From positions 2,576,681 to 2,640,680 of the forward strand of contig OX030961.1 of assembly GCA_943735955.1 (NCBI GenBank): DNA of 64,000 nucleotides, read 5' to 3'. This stretch comes from Piscicola geometra (Eukaryota > Annelida > Clitellata > Hirudinida > Piscicolidae). Positions 1 to 11,043 of the stretch are shown here, one piece after another. Within the stretch, counting starts at the first letter, position 1. Each line of letters begins with the position of its first letter. The notes beneath the pieces are model-generated. The model saw only the letters and a list, made by a program, of their open reading frames with translations, searched no databases and was not told where the DNA came from. Position numbers and translations under genes: made by a program.

Positions 1-370
1 TTTAATGGTTAAGACGCTGGATCATTTCTCCGAGTTTTGTGTGTTCGATATCTGACATCGTCTAGTCTCAAACAGTTTTCGAAGCTTTTCTAAAATATCT
101 TAGTGCTCTTGAACTTATATTTCATACTTTTAACCTTCGTTAAAATTAATGAAAACATGGTTTATTGAAAACAAAAATATTATTCAACTATTGGTATTAT
201 AAACTATGAACCAATTCTACAGTTCTTTATGCAATAATTTCCAAAAAAATTTATATATTTCATAGTTTTTGTTGTATACTTTTTATATAAAAAGTTCTTT
301 TGTATTATTTTTAGTTTGTTTATACATTTTATAAATATAATATATTTTGAGTCTTTGGAGATAAGTGTAA

Positions 371-417
371 TCCTTTTTCTTTTTCCTAGTAAATTACTAT
401 CGGATCGGCTCGAAATG
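371..417 (+). promoter_or_regulatory. Pyrimidine tract and ATG-only first coding exon of RPS26
   Basis: Bases 371-387 are an almost pure pyrimidine run like the TOP start sites of ribosomal-protein genes. About 28 bases later an ATG (415-417) is followed directly by GT. The next recognisable exon begins with the second codon of RPS26 (Thr) straight after an acceptor CAG at 661-663. Ribosomal-protein genes, mammalian RPS26 included, often have an intron just after the initiator codon, so this ATG is the best candidate start. The donor GTGATT is weak, so the position is inferred. A matching tract and ATG lie at 11000-11046 in copy 2. Confidence 0.5.
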
Positions 418-1273
418 GTGATTTAACTTGACTTTTACCTATTAATATTATGGACTCAAGTAACAGATGGAATAATTGTATCAAGAATTATTAATAATTA
501 TTTCAAAAAGCTTGTCGTATTTCAACACGTGTGTAACTTAAAAAGCTTTGATTTCAAATAAGTTATCAAAATATGTAAAAAATTGAAAAATTCATTTTTG
601 AACACTGCAATTTTTTTTCACATTTGATTTATGTTTTCATAATTTAAAAATCTAACAACACAGACGAAGAAGCGAAGAAACAATGGCAGGTCAAAGAAGG
701 GACGTGGTCACACTAAGCCAGTAAGGTGCACAAATTGTGCTCGTTGTGTGCCAAAGGACAAGGCCATCAAGAAGTTCGTGATCAGGAACATCGTTGAGGC
801 AGCTGCTATCAGAGATCTTGGTGATGCATCTGTATATGCCAGTGAGTGTTGATGTGAATAGCTTACTCTCCAAGAATATTTTTTAAAATAAAAATGTTTT
901 TTAGCAAAATTGTGGTTTATAATTACCTGCTGCAATGTTTGAGATTGAATATAGATGCTAGAGTTATCTATGATTATATTAATTTAATTGATTCTATTAA
1001 ATGATTTCAATTTCCCAGTGTACACTTTGCCCAAGTTGTATGCCAAACTGCACTACTGTGTCAGTTGTGCCATCCACAGCAAGGTCGTCCGTAACAGGTA
1101 TGAGTTACACTTTTTTTGTGGTCCAATATTTTTATCAGTCTTTGCATGGATGATTCAACTTTTTTTCACACAAAGGTAGTTGATCATATTTTTTTTACCT
1201 CTTAACATCTAGATCGGCTGAAGCAAGGAAAGACAGAGCCCCTCCCAGAATCAGACCTGGAGCCAGAGTCTAG
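415..1273 (+). CDS. RPS26: 40S ribosomal protein S26 (eS26), copy 1
   Basis: Small-subunit ribosomal protein that lies near the mRNA exit channel in the cytosolic ribosome. Exons: 415-417 (ATG only), 664-841, 1019-1097 and 1213-1273, all with GT-AG introns and matching phases, giving 106 aa. The family-typical start TKKRRNNGR, the zinc-ligand stretch CTNCARC, the run [21 protein letters not shown] and the [17 protein letters not shown] block are all present. Human RPS26 has 115 residues; the Pro-rich C-terminal tail is shortened here, ending GARV. AATAAA lies at 1467-1472, and GTGTGC at 1280 with TTTTCAG near 1420 could frame a 3' UTR intron. Identity is near certain; only the first exon is inferred. 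Confidence 0.95.
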
Positions 1274-1680
1274 ATTACATGGTGTGCTTATTGCTTCTTT
1301 TTGTTAATTCATTTAACATGAATCTAAAAAGCTGAGAATCCCTTCTGAATTATAACTATACAAAGATAGTTTATGAATATCTATAAATTAAATCTGGTAA
1401 ATTATTTTCCATTTTCAGCTCTTCAAAAGTCCAAACTACTCCTGATGTTATGGCAATTTTATAAAAAATAAAATTACCAAAAAAGTTTTCACCATTTTTT
1501 TATTTTCAAATTTAGTTACAAGTGAGGTTGTCCTCTGTTTCAAAGTGACTTGATAGAATGAAAAGAAATCAATAATAAAGTAGCCCTATAAAAATTGTCA
1601 TTCAATACGTAACAAACAATAATATCACGCAATGCCGGTTTCTGGCATGCTGCTTTAAAAAAAGTAAATGTTTAAATGAA

Positions 1681-3942
1681 ATGGCCTTGCAGAAACAAAA
1701 TTGTGTCGCTAAAGTTAGCGATCTGATTTCAAAGGCGAAGCGCTCAATTGAGCATGGAAAGTTTGATGAAGCCATCGATACAGCCTTGGTACTTGGTGGG
1801 CGGGAAACACCATATATAATAATAATTTCAAACCAGATCTCTATTGCCTCCGATTAGGAATCTAATCGCCAAAAGTTTCTATAATTTCTTTTCCAACCGC
1901 AGGACATAGTGAGATGCGAAGGTAGGTCATATATAGGCCATGTGGTGTTGGGTTCGTGTCATCTGGGCAAAGAACAATACCTTTCCGCCATGAGACATTT
2001 CATGAAAGCCATCGATAAAGATCCTGAGCCATTAACAGCCTGGGAGGTAGTGTACTGTAGAGGGGGGATGGTGTTTGAGGTTGATGGGTGGTTTGAAGGT
2101 GCTGGATTGAGGCCTAAATCTTATCCTCGTATGTATTATTTTATTGAGGGTTTATGGCATGGACTTCATAATATGAAGCAGTCCATGCATAAACCGTGGT
2201 TTATTGCTTAAAACTCACAGGGCGTGTTTAGGGTGTTCCAAGTCTATGGGCACCTCCTGAAGGACAAATCTGAACTATTACGAAAAACCTTTCAGAAAAT
2301 TATAGAAACCTATAAAAAGTTTGTTGATTGGTCATTAAATTGCATATACTTTATATGTCATTTTTTATTATTACGCTTCTAAACGATTGAGAAAAAAAAG
2401 ATTACACACCGTGTTATCATCAACACGCTACCACGCTCAGCGATCAAGAAAGCATGCAAATAGAGGCTCTTGAGTTTTTGAAGATCTTTAAAAGGATCCA
2501 AGACCACAAAGGCATCTTCCTAGCTTCGGCAGTTCTCCTCAGCTGTCCCAGTTTTGTTCTGCAGGATGACGCAGTCAAGCAGGAAGTCTTACTCACCTTT
2601 GTCAAAGCATCCATTCTGGCAGATGTGAAGCATGAAAATGCAAGCGTCAACAAAGCGGTTGCTTGCTTTTAATTTAAAAATATATTTTTATTCCTTTTTA
2701 TTTTCATTCTATTCATTTATTTATTTTTCAAACTTACCCTCATCCAGATTCTAATTTTTAATCGCTTTATAATCAAACGCAGCTAGAGAGATCTTGTCAA
2801 AGTTTAATGAACAGTAAGTTATCCGATGAAGCGACCTTGGAGTTTGCTTGGAAGAGTTACTTCAACACCATGAAAAAGGTGGCATAGAATATTGTATAGA
2901 ATCATTATGAGAAATCTACGAGCTTATCAACTAACCATTCTCTAAAGTGTGCAGACATACGGGAACAGTGGAGTATGGTGACGGAGGAATGCCCTCTTCC
3001 CACGTGTACCTTCAACGCTGAAACTGCCCTTCTGATCTTTCTAGAAACTTATCCAAGTGTGTTTGGCTGTGTGTGTGTGTATTTACACGATTTTTAATGT
3101 ATTTGTGTTTGTATGTGTGTGGGGCGGATAATGCTCTTACAAAATTCTTTTCTCAAATTTTCTATTTTTAGCTTATGAAAAGACTGAAGTGCTTCCTTTC
3201 TGGAAAGCCCTTCCCGCCAAAAACAACGTCTGCAAACTGTTTGGAACGATCGAGATGCAAGACAAAAGACAGGCTGCAAAGATCGCCTTGAAAGGTGACC
3301 TTCTTCACAAACTAACACTTAATATCTTTTCACTTTTACATATTAGCCCAGTCATTTCAAACTTGGTGGTCAAAAATTAAAAGATATACTTTTTTTCTAT
3401 GCATTAAAATTTTAAATAAATAATTTTAAAATTTGAAATATTTAAATATCCTTACTGCCTTAATGGTATTTGTACTTGGCAGTTCTGAAGAAGGATAAGT
3501 TCTTGATAGTGGGTTACTTGAGGTTAAGCAACCTGCTGGGCGTTCTTGGTGACTTCGAAAACGCAATCATCGCAGCCAGAGGAGGTATTTGTTATTTGAA
3601 ATGAGAATTTGTTTTTAAAAACAATATTTTATGTGTTTTTTGAAAGCTTTCTATCTTAAATTGGTTTTATGCTACAATACAGGTCTGAGAATGATGAAGA
3701 AACCCTCAGCTTTATATCACATCAAATACTCCGATATGGTAAACCTTCTGCAAGTAGAACTATCTAAAATTAACTTTATGTTCGAAAAAAGAATCAAACT
3801 AGTTGGTGTTAAGTTGAGCACGGAAGAAACTCTGAAGAGATGGTTCACCACAGGACCACTTGAACAGTCTTCCACCACACTCAAGGCAATAGAAGAGAAA
3901 AAGGGTGATGGCTTGCAGGGGATGGGAGAAGAGATGGAGTAG
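1681..3942 (+). CDS. TPR protein resembling N-terminal SKI3/TTC37, copy 1
   Basis: Nine exons fit with consistent phases: 1681-1788, 1903-2046, 2221-2318, 2441-2657, 2783-2878, 2969-3056, 3172-3294, 3483-3584 and 3683-3942, giving 411 aa. Residues 15-90 form TPR-like helices (AKRSIEHGKFDEAIDTAL, then GHVVLGSCHLGKEQYLSAMRHFMKAI) ending AWEGV. In order and spacing this recalls the start of SKI3/TTC37, the TPR scaffold of the Ski helicase complex that feeds mRNA to the cytoplasmic exosome. Residues about 300-345 again look TPR-like (LLGVLGDFENAIIAARGGL). SKI3 proteins are usually over 1,400 residues, so this is either a short relative or a truncated gene. Exon 6 uses the CAG at 2966-2968; the CAG at 2952-2954 would give an early stop. 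The gene is well supported, the SKI3 link only moderately. Confidence 0.6.
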
Positions 3943-4132
3943 AAAATTTTTTACTGAAACGTAGATATAAGTTTATTTCAAAGTATTTCATGTTTTTTCA
4001 AAACATTAAATCATTATTCACTGCGAAAAAAAAGAAAAACATTGATTTTGTATATTATTTTATAAAAATTAGAAATTATTTCAACTTTAAATAATCTATG
4101 AAGTGTCAAAACATACTGCAATAATAAAGTAT

Positions 4133-4249
4133 GTCAGGATGGCCGAGCGGTCTAAGGCGCCAGACTCAAGATGATATATCTTGCCTAGCCTCTAGGTTGA
4201 GTATTCTGGTCCACGAATGTGGGCGTGGGTTCAAATCCCACTTCTGACA
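4133..4249 (+). tRNA. tRNA-Leu(CAA) with intron, copy 1
   Basis: Acceptor stem GTCAGGA (4133-4139) pairs with TTCTGAC (4242-4248), followed by discriminator A. The D-arm/A box is TGGCCGAGCGGTC and the T-arm/B box is GGGTTCAAATCCC. Anticodon CAA lies at 4167-4169 and the long variable arm fits a class II leucine tRNA. A roughly 33-base intron (4171-4203) follows the base after the anticodon, the canonical place. CAAGAT across the anticodon can pair with ATCTTG in the intron, and CCTAGCCTCTAGG forms a second small hairpin. A T run downstream can terminate Pol III. Confidence 0.96.
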
Positions 4250-4814
4250 ATATTTTTGTAACTTTTAATTATTATTATTTTTTTATATCCATTGTTTGTA
4301 AAAAAGAATGAAATCATATAATTTATACTATCATGTGTGAAAAGAAAATTCAAATCGCAAAAAAGCCTAATATAATACTTATAAAACAAATCTCTTTCAT
4401 TCAAGTGTTAAAAACAAAAAAGGCAAGTTAGACCGATTTAATCTTCAAATCAATTTCTATAGTGCTCTTTATTCAAATAAAGACTTACAATATCTGAAAG
4501 AATTATATAAAAAGAACTGTAAATAAATTTAAATCGCGGCAACTCGACTATTGAAATAAATCAATGTAAAAGATATATAAATAATTCGAATACATTAATT
4601 GTTTAGGACAAATAAAAAGTTAATTATCAAACATTTATTTAATTTGAAAATATAATAAAATATTTTGATTCTTTGCTAAAAGAGTATATAAACACCAAAA
4701 GCTACCACTTAATCTATTTCTCTTCTGATTTCTTTATTTCTTCATTTTCTTTTCTTAATCATTTGTCTTTTATTTTTGAATTTTTCTATTATAAATTATT
4801 AGATTCAATTTCAT
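4250..4814. other. AT-rich spacer between tRNA-Leu and structured RNA
   Basis: No coding potential was seen. A TATA-like sequence (GTATATAAAC) near 4684 is followed by a long pyrimidine-rich stretch (about 4715-4800). These could be promoter elements for the structured RNA that follows, but the TATA lies about 130 bases from its proposed 5' end, too far for a standard snRNA-type promoter. The same spacer is present at 14879-15443. Confidence 0.4.
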
Positions 4815-5074
4815 AATGGTCAAGTGATGATATAAAGGCGAATATGAGTTTCGAAAGATAAAGGAATGTTGAATCTCAACACCAGAGTTTTATCATTCGT
4901 TATCTTGGCTTGCAATTCGAGCATATTGCAAGTCGTAAGGGCGGATGTAGAAAAAAAGAACCGCTAAACGGATGCTCGTTGATAGTTCACAGGCGTGCAT
5001 TAATGGCCGGTTCGAACAGCTTACTGCACCGTCTCTATCGATGATTTTCCGTCTTTAGTAATCTGATGGCCATT
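4815..5074 (+). ncRNA. Candidate long box C/D-like structured RNA, copy 1
   Basis: AATGGTCA (4815-4822) pairs fully with TGGCCATT (5067-5074, one G-U). The stem is followed by GTGATGA (4824-4830, a perfect RUGAUGA C box) and preceded by CTGA (5063-5066, a D box), the layout of a C/D snoRNA kink-turn. Inside are several short hairpins: GATAAA/TTTATC enclosing TGTTGA-ATC-TCAACA, CTTGCAAT/ATTGCAAG (about 4909-4932), GCGG/CCGC and GTGCA/TGCAC. A T run follows at 5073. At about 260 nt it is much longer than ordinary methylation guides, and I did not find U3 boxes A or A'. The class is unknown; this is a structural inference from one sequence. Confidence 0.45.
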
Positions 5075-5689
5075 TTTTTAATCGTATCCAATTACTTTTG
5101 TATTTTCAAATGTTAATTGATTTTACGATTGGATTTAATAATTTAAATTTTAAACTTTAAAATCGTCATTTACTGTATTATTCTGAATTTTAAAACTTTA
5201 TTTTTCATAACTTCAATTACAAGCAAAAAGTGAATTAAAAAATGGAATTTTAATCATTTTGCAGAAAATGTCTTGAACAATAGCTTAATTAGATTAAAGT
5301 AAATTTGCCGAAATTGGGATATGAAAAATATATGAACAAAATTGAATACCATGGGAGACAATTAGATGATATAAATATAATGATATGGTATTTATTAAAA
5401 AATGAAATAGTCATTCCAAACAGGTCGATGGTTTTATTTGACTATTCATGACTAACTATTTGGCAGTAACTTGGTGATCAACCATGCTGAAATTCACCTA
5501 ATACAATACGACTTAAATTTTCCTAGTAAAATAATTAAATCACAGTTAAAATAATCATTCGTCAACCAAGACCGTGCACCCAATCTAGCATATATTGTTA
5601 GCGAAAAACATCAAATACAGGAAAGATGAATTATGGTAGCAACATGGTTTCACTCGAGAAAATAAAATGAATCATTTCACAAACGAAGA

Positions 5690-8600
5690 CTATGAAACTG
5701 TGTTGACTGTGGCGTAAGGTAGAGCCTTTTTGCTCGCATCTCGGCGCTTCTCCCATTGATTAAGTCTTCGCAAAGGCAGGCAGCATACTCCTCCTATTAT
5801 CATGATCAATCCTGAAACCATGTAAGCTGCTCTGTAGTTGCCAGTCCTGTCGTACACCATGCCTATTTGGGGATGGTGAGCGTGCACTTTATAATAATAA
5901 GTACAAAATTAGGAATAAAAAATTTATAAATTGTAAGACTAATTCGGCACTTGACATACCCAGAAGAGGCGTTCCAGATAGGAGAGCGACTCCTTGGAAG
6001 AGAGCCATGATTCCGAATGCATTTGTGAGTTTTGCAACACCCATCAGATCACATATCACTATGGAACGCAGAGCTATAAACGCCGCTGTGGAGTTGAAGT
6101 ATAAAATATTAACAGGGTGTAACTTACAGAAAATACATTGAATTCGATATGAAATCAGTTTTTATTTAAATATACTAGCAAATATATTCTAAAAATGCAG
6201 AAAAGCAACTATAATGCACCTATGTTGAATCCAAAAAGGGTGGCATAGATATAGAAGAAGGCAATGTGTCCAGTGAAGAAGGGCAAGAGGGCAGTGCAAA
6301 CGCCTGCGAGGATGAGTGCTGAATTGTGGATCAGCACAGAGTCCACCCATGGCAGGTCTGCTATTAAGCCTGTCAACACCCTGCTCACCTGGAAAGTTGA
6401 TCGAAACATATGGCAATCTGGTATGGTTTACAGTCAATTCACCCTTCAACTGATTAGCCCCTCAACCGATTAGATTATGGCATAAAGGAATTCTATATAA
6501 TTATATTGAATCCATTCTTTTATTGAAGTACTTTATGCCTAAAGTAATAAATTCAGAGCGGAACAGATGCATACATCATGCTCACAACTCTGTGAAATGA
6601 TTTATATGCCGTTCTGGCTTTTTTGCAGCACCATTACATTATTAAATTACCAATCGCCAAATAAATGCCTTACAGTGTTGCTGAGGCCTATTGTGGAGAT
6701 GATGAGCTTGGCGTTGAGAGAACCTGTGCTCTTCTCAGCGAAGTCCGTAGTGTACACAAATGGCGCGTAAAAACCTGTGTAATTATTGGTGATGATGAAT
6801 AAGAGATGGAACAAGATGTATAACATAACAGAATAGGAAATTATGGAGGCAAACAGATCGTAGGCCCATATCCGCCTAAAAGAAAACCATAATGTTTCAA
6901 TAGCAATATAATGATACACTTATATAAGGTATAAGGAGTGTATGGCATTTATGAAGGATCAAAGGAGGTAACAGGATTTTGAGGTAGAAAAAATGTAGGA
7001 TGTCTTTGAGTAAGACTAAAAGTTATGAAGATAAATTAGATGGGTATGGCATGTTAGGTGCCAAAGAACAAGTTGCGTATGTAAATGTGTGTATGTATAT
7101 GTGTAAGTGTGTGTATCTGTATGATTTAATTCTTTCCTTAATCAAGTCCCAAAGAAGCATTGTATTACAAAAATATATATTAACTCTTAATATTTTGAAC
7201 GCTCTAAAGTACGTTTATGCATTATGCAAATCAATAATTCAAAATCAATTGTAGCTTGAAATATCAGAATGATGATGATGAGGATGATGATGATGAACCA
7301 AAGTCTAAAATTGCCTTTATTATATAAATAATATTTACATTTGATAAGTGCCATAATAACAGTTGGCCTACTCAATGAAAGAGCTACAAAAACAGATGGC
7401 AAAAAACATAATCTGTATAAAATCAAATCATATATCTATGTTATAGATTATAACTTATAGTCAATACATTCTTTTTATTTATGTAAAAAAAATCAAAACT
7501 GTTCAAGTATATTGCTTAGAGAATTTTTTCTTGCAGTGGCATGTGATGCTTCTTAAGTAATAAACTTTCTTTATTAACATCATCATGGGTGTTTAAAATT
7601 ATAAAGAAAAAGCATTCTCAAATATGATGGTAGATTCTTAAATAGAGTTGAAGTAAGATAATATCAATGATCTTCTTTGTCCCTTGAATATTTTTATCAA
7701 TATAAAGAGTCACTTATCACTTATAAAGTGGTGCATCAAGATAAAAGGTGTGAAACTTGTGATAGTCTTTAAAAAACCTATTAAAAATGTGAAATAAAAA
7801 TGTCGAGATGCAATTACTGCCAAGCGTCTTTTGATGCAATCCTTAAGATCTGTAGAAGTTAAGCAGACTCGTTCTATCACAGAACTTTGAAATGCAAGGC
7901 AGAACATTGCAGAACCGAAAACATCAAGCTTTATAACAGTGTGATTGGGAATGTTAGGTTATGAAGGGGAAAATCTGAAATTGTAAGAATAAAAGCACAC
8001 AAAAATAGAGACTAACTCATGAATCCACAGGTGCCTGAGAAGCAGAGCAGGAGGAATGTGGGACTGGCGAAGAGACTGAAGTCGAACATCTTCTGCAGCA
8101 TGTCGAGAAAGAGTGAAAAGCGACTCGACTCCTTGGTGACAGCCTTTGAAATGTCAGTGATGCTGTTCACGTACGATCGCATGTCAGGGTTGGACGCAAA
8201 TTCTGGCAATTGTGTGATGCTACCGGTGTACAGAGCGTCTGCCCTATAGAGCGGGTGCATGTCAGGAGGGTCTGAGCCTTCTGCCCTGGTGTCATGAGGT
8301 CGGTTGTTGTTGTCACCAGCGCTTGGGTTGAAGTCAATGTGCGAGATGCCATTGGATGATTCGTTAGTGAGAAGTTTCTTATCCTCCTGTAGTGTTCAAA
8401 CAATTCTGGTAATTTCAGCTGCGAATTGACACTTTAGAAAACACAAACCGTTTCAGGGTTTTTTCCGTCATAAGTGATCTTTTTTGCTTTAATTGGCTTG
8501 TAGATGATGGCACTGACAATTCCATTCAGCATCAAACCCCCCATTATAATCGTCATGCCTTTCCAGCCAAACTCATTGATTAAGATTTGAGCTAGAGGTG

Positions 8601-9560
8601 CAAACAGAAGGGTGCCAATGCCTGAGCCACAAACAGCGATGCCTGTTGCAAAGGCTCTTTTGCGGTCAAAGTATAGGCCCACCATGACAATAGATGGTAG
8701 GTAGAGAAGTCCAAAACCAACACCTTGGGTAATGTATGGATAATGAAGTTGAGGTTAAATAAAATTTTAAGTATATGTTTATTCTAATCAATTCTATAAT
8801 AGTGCACTTGCACATAAACTTTTGAACACACAACCAACCTCCCAAGAAGCCATAGAAAAAAAGCATCATGTTGATGGAAGTGGAGAGGGTACTGAGACAG
8901 AAGGCAATGCAAGACATCACTGCTCCAGCAGCTGCCACTCTTTTGCACCCAAACTTGTTCACCAAACCACCCACAAATGGACCTGGAGAATAGGAACAGC
9001 TTTTCAAATTTCAAAAATATTTGTTTAAGAAATTATTTATAATATTCAAAGATTATTTTTGATTTGAAGGTTATTTTTATTAAAGTTTGGACTCAATAAA
9101 GTATTCACAGCATCTTGAAAATTAAATTTTAAAAGTTCTCTATTGTGAGTCCTTGAAAATTAATTGAAATTCTCTTTGATGCTCATGCAGTTGAGTTTGA
9201 TATGTTGGAACACGCATATGACTTAATCACTCAGATGTCTAGCGGGAATTTACTTGAAAATGATAGAAAATTTAACCATTTCATTTTAAAAAGTTTAATT
9301 ATTTAAAAAACTAAAAACTTCTCACCCACTATAAGGTAGAAGCCGCCAAGAAGCGAGCCCACGCTTGATACTTGAGCCATGGACGCTTCAGGAAAAGAGT
9401 GACTGAGCTCTATGAGGAGAACTCCAAACGTGTAAAGAATACCATCAACCAGTAAGTTAGATAAAAATGAAGCCATCATCACCATCCATCCCCATCCTCC
9501 GTCTGGTGGTAGAGGTGTTTCGAATTCTATCTCCGGAGATTTTTTATCTTTTTTTGCCAT
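5690..9560 (-). CDS. SLC16/monocarboxylate transporter-like MFS protein, copy 1
   Basis: Eight exons on the minus strand: 9560-9326, 8982-8839, 8723-8449, 8386-8017, 6774-6674, 6388-6220, 6085-5960 and 5862-5690. Phases agree throughout and give 530 aa. The N-terminus carries the family signature PPDGGWGWMVMMASFLSNLL just before TM1, then GPFVGGLVNKFGCKRVAAAG (TM2-3), YFDRKRAFATGIAVCGSGIG (TM4), a hydrophilic central loop of about 120 residues, and the C-terminal half ending with LTNAFGIMALFQGVALLSG and GMVYDRTGNY. These are classic MCT (SLC16) features: 12 membrane helices, moving monocarboxylates or related small solutes across the plasma membrane, usually with H+. The substrate cannot be told. 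The start is ATG at 9560; the TTG six bases upstream is not an ATG. A polyadenylation signal (TTTATT on +) lies at 5433-5438. Confidence 0.92.
6775..8016. other. Large intron 4 of the transporter gene
   Basis: This 1.24-kb intron contains a short GAT-rich run near 7270 and no convincing exon. The open frames inside it are AT-rich and lack paired splice sites. The same intron is 17404-18645 in copy 2. Confidence 0.6.
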
Positions 9561-9566
9561 TATCAA

Positions 9567-10189
9567 AATCTACTTTTCAAACATAAGGATCTTAAGGATG
9601 AATAATCTACCGACAATACAGCTGCATAGACAATGTAACTTTAGCAATTGACTAGTTACAATTTATATATTTTAGGGTGGATCATAAGGTATGTAAGAAC
9701 CCTTTACAGACGCTACTCATCTTTATATATGTTACAGGCGATCCTTAGAATAAATCGTTTCTTACGATTTTGTTTTCATAGTTTTATTCAGTTTAATAGT
9801 TTTTTTGCAAAAAGTATAAGAGGAAAAGCATTTTATTTGATAAAACGTAAATAATTCCACAGAATGACTGATTGAATCAGGCATTCCATGCAGGGACGGC
9901 GATCTGCTTCCATGGATTGCCTAATTCTACAAATTGCCTGTAACATGTATTTCTCGTGAGCTTTAGACTATGTTTGTATTATATACAATAAAACTATCTT
10001 TTTCATGAATACAAGCCCGAATATATAAACAGTAATTACAGCCAAACCCATTTTGCGAATACCTAATATTAGTTCATCTATTAGATAAGCCAATACTAAA
10101 AATAAAAGGGTAGAATGTCTGCAACATTTGTGTATAAACATTCAAATTATGAATGAAATTTATAAGCCTAGTTTTAAAGTTTATCCCAT
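9567..10189. other. Upstream flank of the transporter gene
   Basis: AT-rich sequence 5' of the transporter start. No TATA box or exon could be recognised with confidence. A CATGCAGGGACGGCGATCTGC stretch near 9888 is locally GC-richer, but it shows no tRNA or snRNA fold that I could complete. The same sequence occurs at 20196-20818. Confidence 0.4.
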
Positions 10190-10291
10190 AAAGCACCATG
10201 TATAGGGCGCACTTTTTTGTTTCTTATTTTTCTTATCAAAAGCTTTCAATAACGTGAATTTATAGATTTTTCAAGAGTAAAATAGTGGATA
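10190..10291. repeat. Dispersed repeat fragment, truncated at the duplication junction
   Basis: About 100 bases centred on ATGTATAGGGCGCACTTTTT align with 60590-60720 (ATGTATAAGACGCACTTTTT). The shared flanks include CAAAAG-TTTYCAA and TTTATA-ATTTTTCA. Here the similarity ends abruptly at 10291. In copy 2 it runs on past 20920 into a shared TCTAA-CTGGCTAG, so this copy was cut by the duplication. Confidence 0.65.
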
Positions 10292-10621
10292 CATTACCGT
10301 ATCGACATATTCAGAAGAAACATGAATATTCATGAAGTCTTTGATATTCACACCATATTTAAAAAGTTAAAAAGCTTAATTAGCTTAATTATGCAAATTA
10401 TAAAAAATAATTGAAACTGACAGCTGATGTGGATGAGAAAAGTCTTGAAAGGTTAACAAAGAAATTAGACTAACTAGAACCAATACAAAGTCAAGGTTCA
10501 ACACAAGATTTTTATTAAAAGCATAATGATTATAGTCATGAATAAAACATTGCAAGTAAATTGATGGGCTGAAATGTAGGGACTTTTTCATCCACTCAAT
10601 ATTTTTCCTATGAACAGGAAC

Positions 10622-10692
10622 GGCGATGGTTTAATGGTTAAGACGCTGGATCATTTCTCCGAGTTTTGTGTGTTCGATATCTGACATCGTCT
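10622..10692 (+). repeat. tRNA-like remnant (possible SINE head)
   Basis: GGCGATG at 10622 pairs with CATCGTC at about 10686-10692. A D-arm-like TTTAATGGTTAAGACGC and a B-box-like GTTCGATATC lie between them in tRNA order. The T-stem pairs poorly and the anticodon cannot be read safely, so this is a degenerate tRNA-derived sequence and not a working tRNA. Bases 1-63 are the same element with its first nine bases cut off by the window. Confidence 0.45.
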
Positions 10693-11043
10693 AGTCTCAA
10701 ACAGTTTTCGAAGCTTTTCTAAAATATCTTAGTGCTCTTGAACTTATATTTCATACTTTTAACCTTCGTTAAAATTAATGAAAACATGGTTTATTGAAAA
10801 CAAAAATATTATTCAACTATTGGTATTATAAACTATGAACCAATTCTACAGTTCTTTATGCAATAATTTCCAAAAAAATTTATATATTTCATAGTTTTTG
10901 TTGTATACTTTTTATATAAAAAGTTCTTTTGTATTATTTTTAGTTTGTTTATACATTTTATAAATATAATATATTTTGAGTCTTTGGAGATAAGTGTAAT
11001 CCTTTTTCTTTTTCCTAGTAAATTACTATCGGATCGGCTCGAA

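Larger units (their letters stand above)
1..10291. repeat. Tandem duplication, copy 1 (left end cut by window)
   Basis: This stretch recurs at 10630-20920 with a constant offset of 10,629 bases. Every open reading frame and every simple-sequence run compared is the same, including the GT run near 3075 and the homopolymers. The match stops at 10291/20920, after which 10292 and 20921 differ. If the unit is 10,629 bases long, copy 1 should begin 338 bases left of the window. No substitution or indel was noticed, so this is either a very recent segmental duplication or an assembly duplication of a single locus. Confidence 0.95.

Noticed and set aside
14..24. Match of GGATCATTTCT to U3 snoRNA box A
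   Set aside because: Only 11 bases match, no C/D elements follow, and the segment is better explained as part of a tRNA-like remnant.
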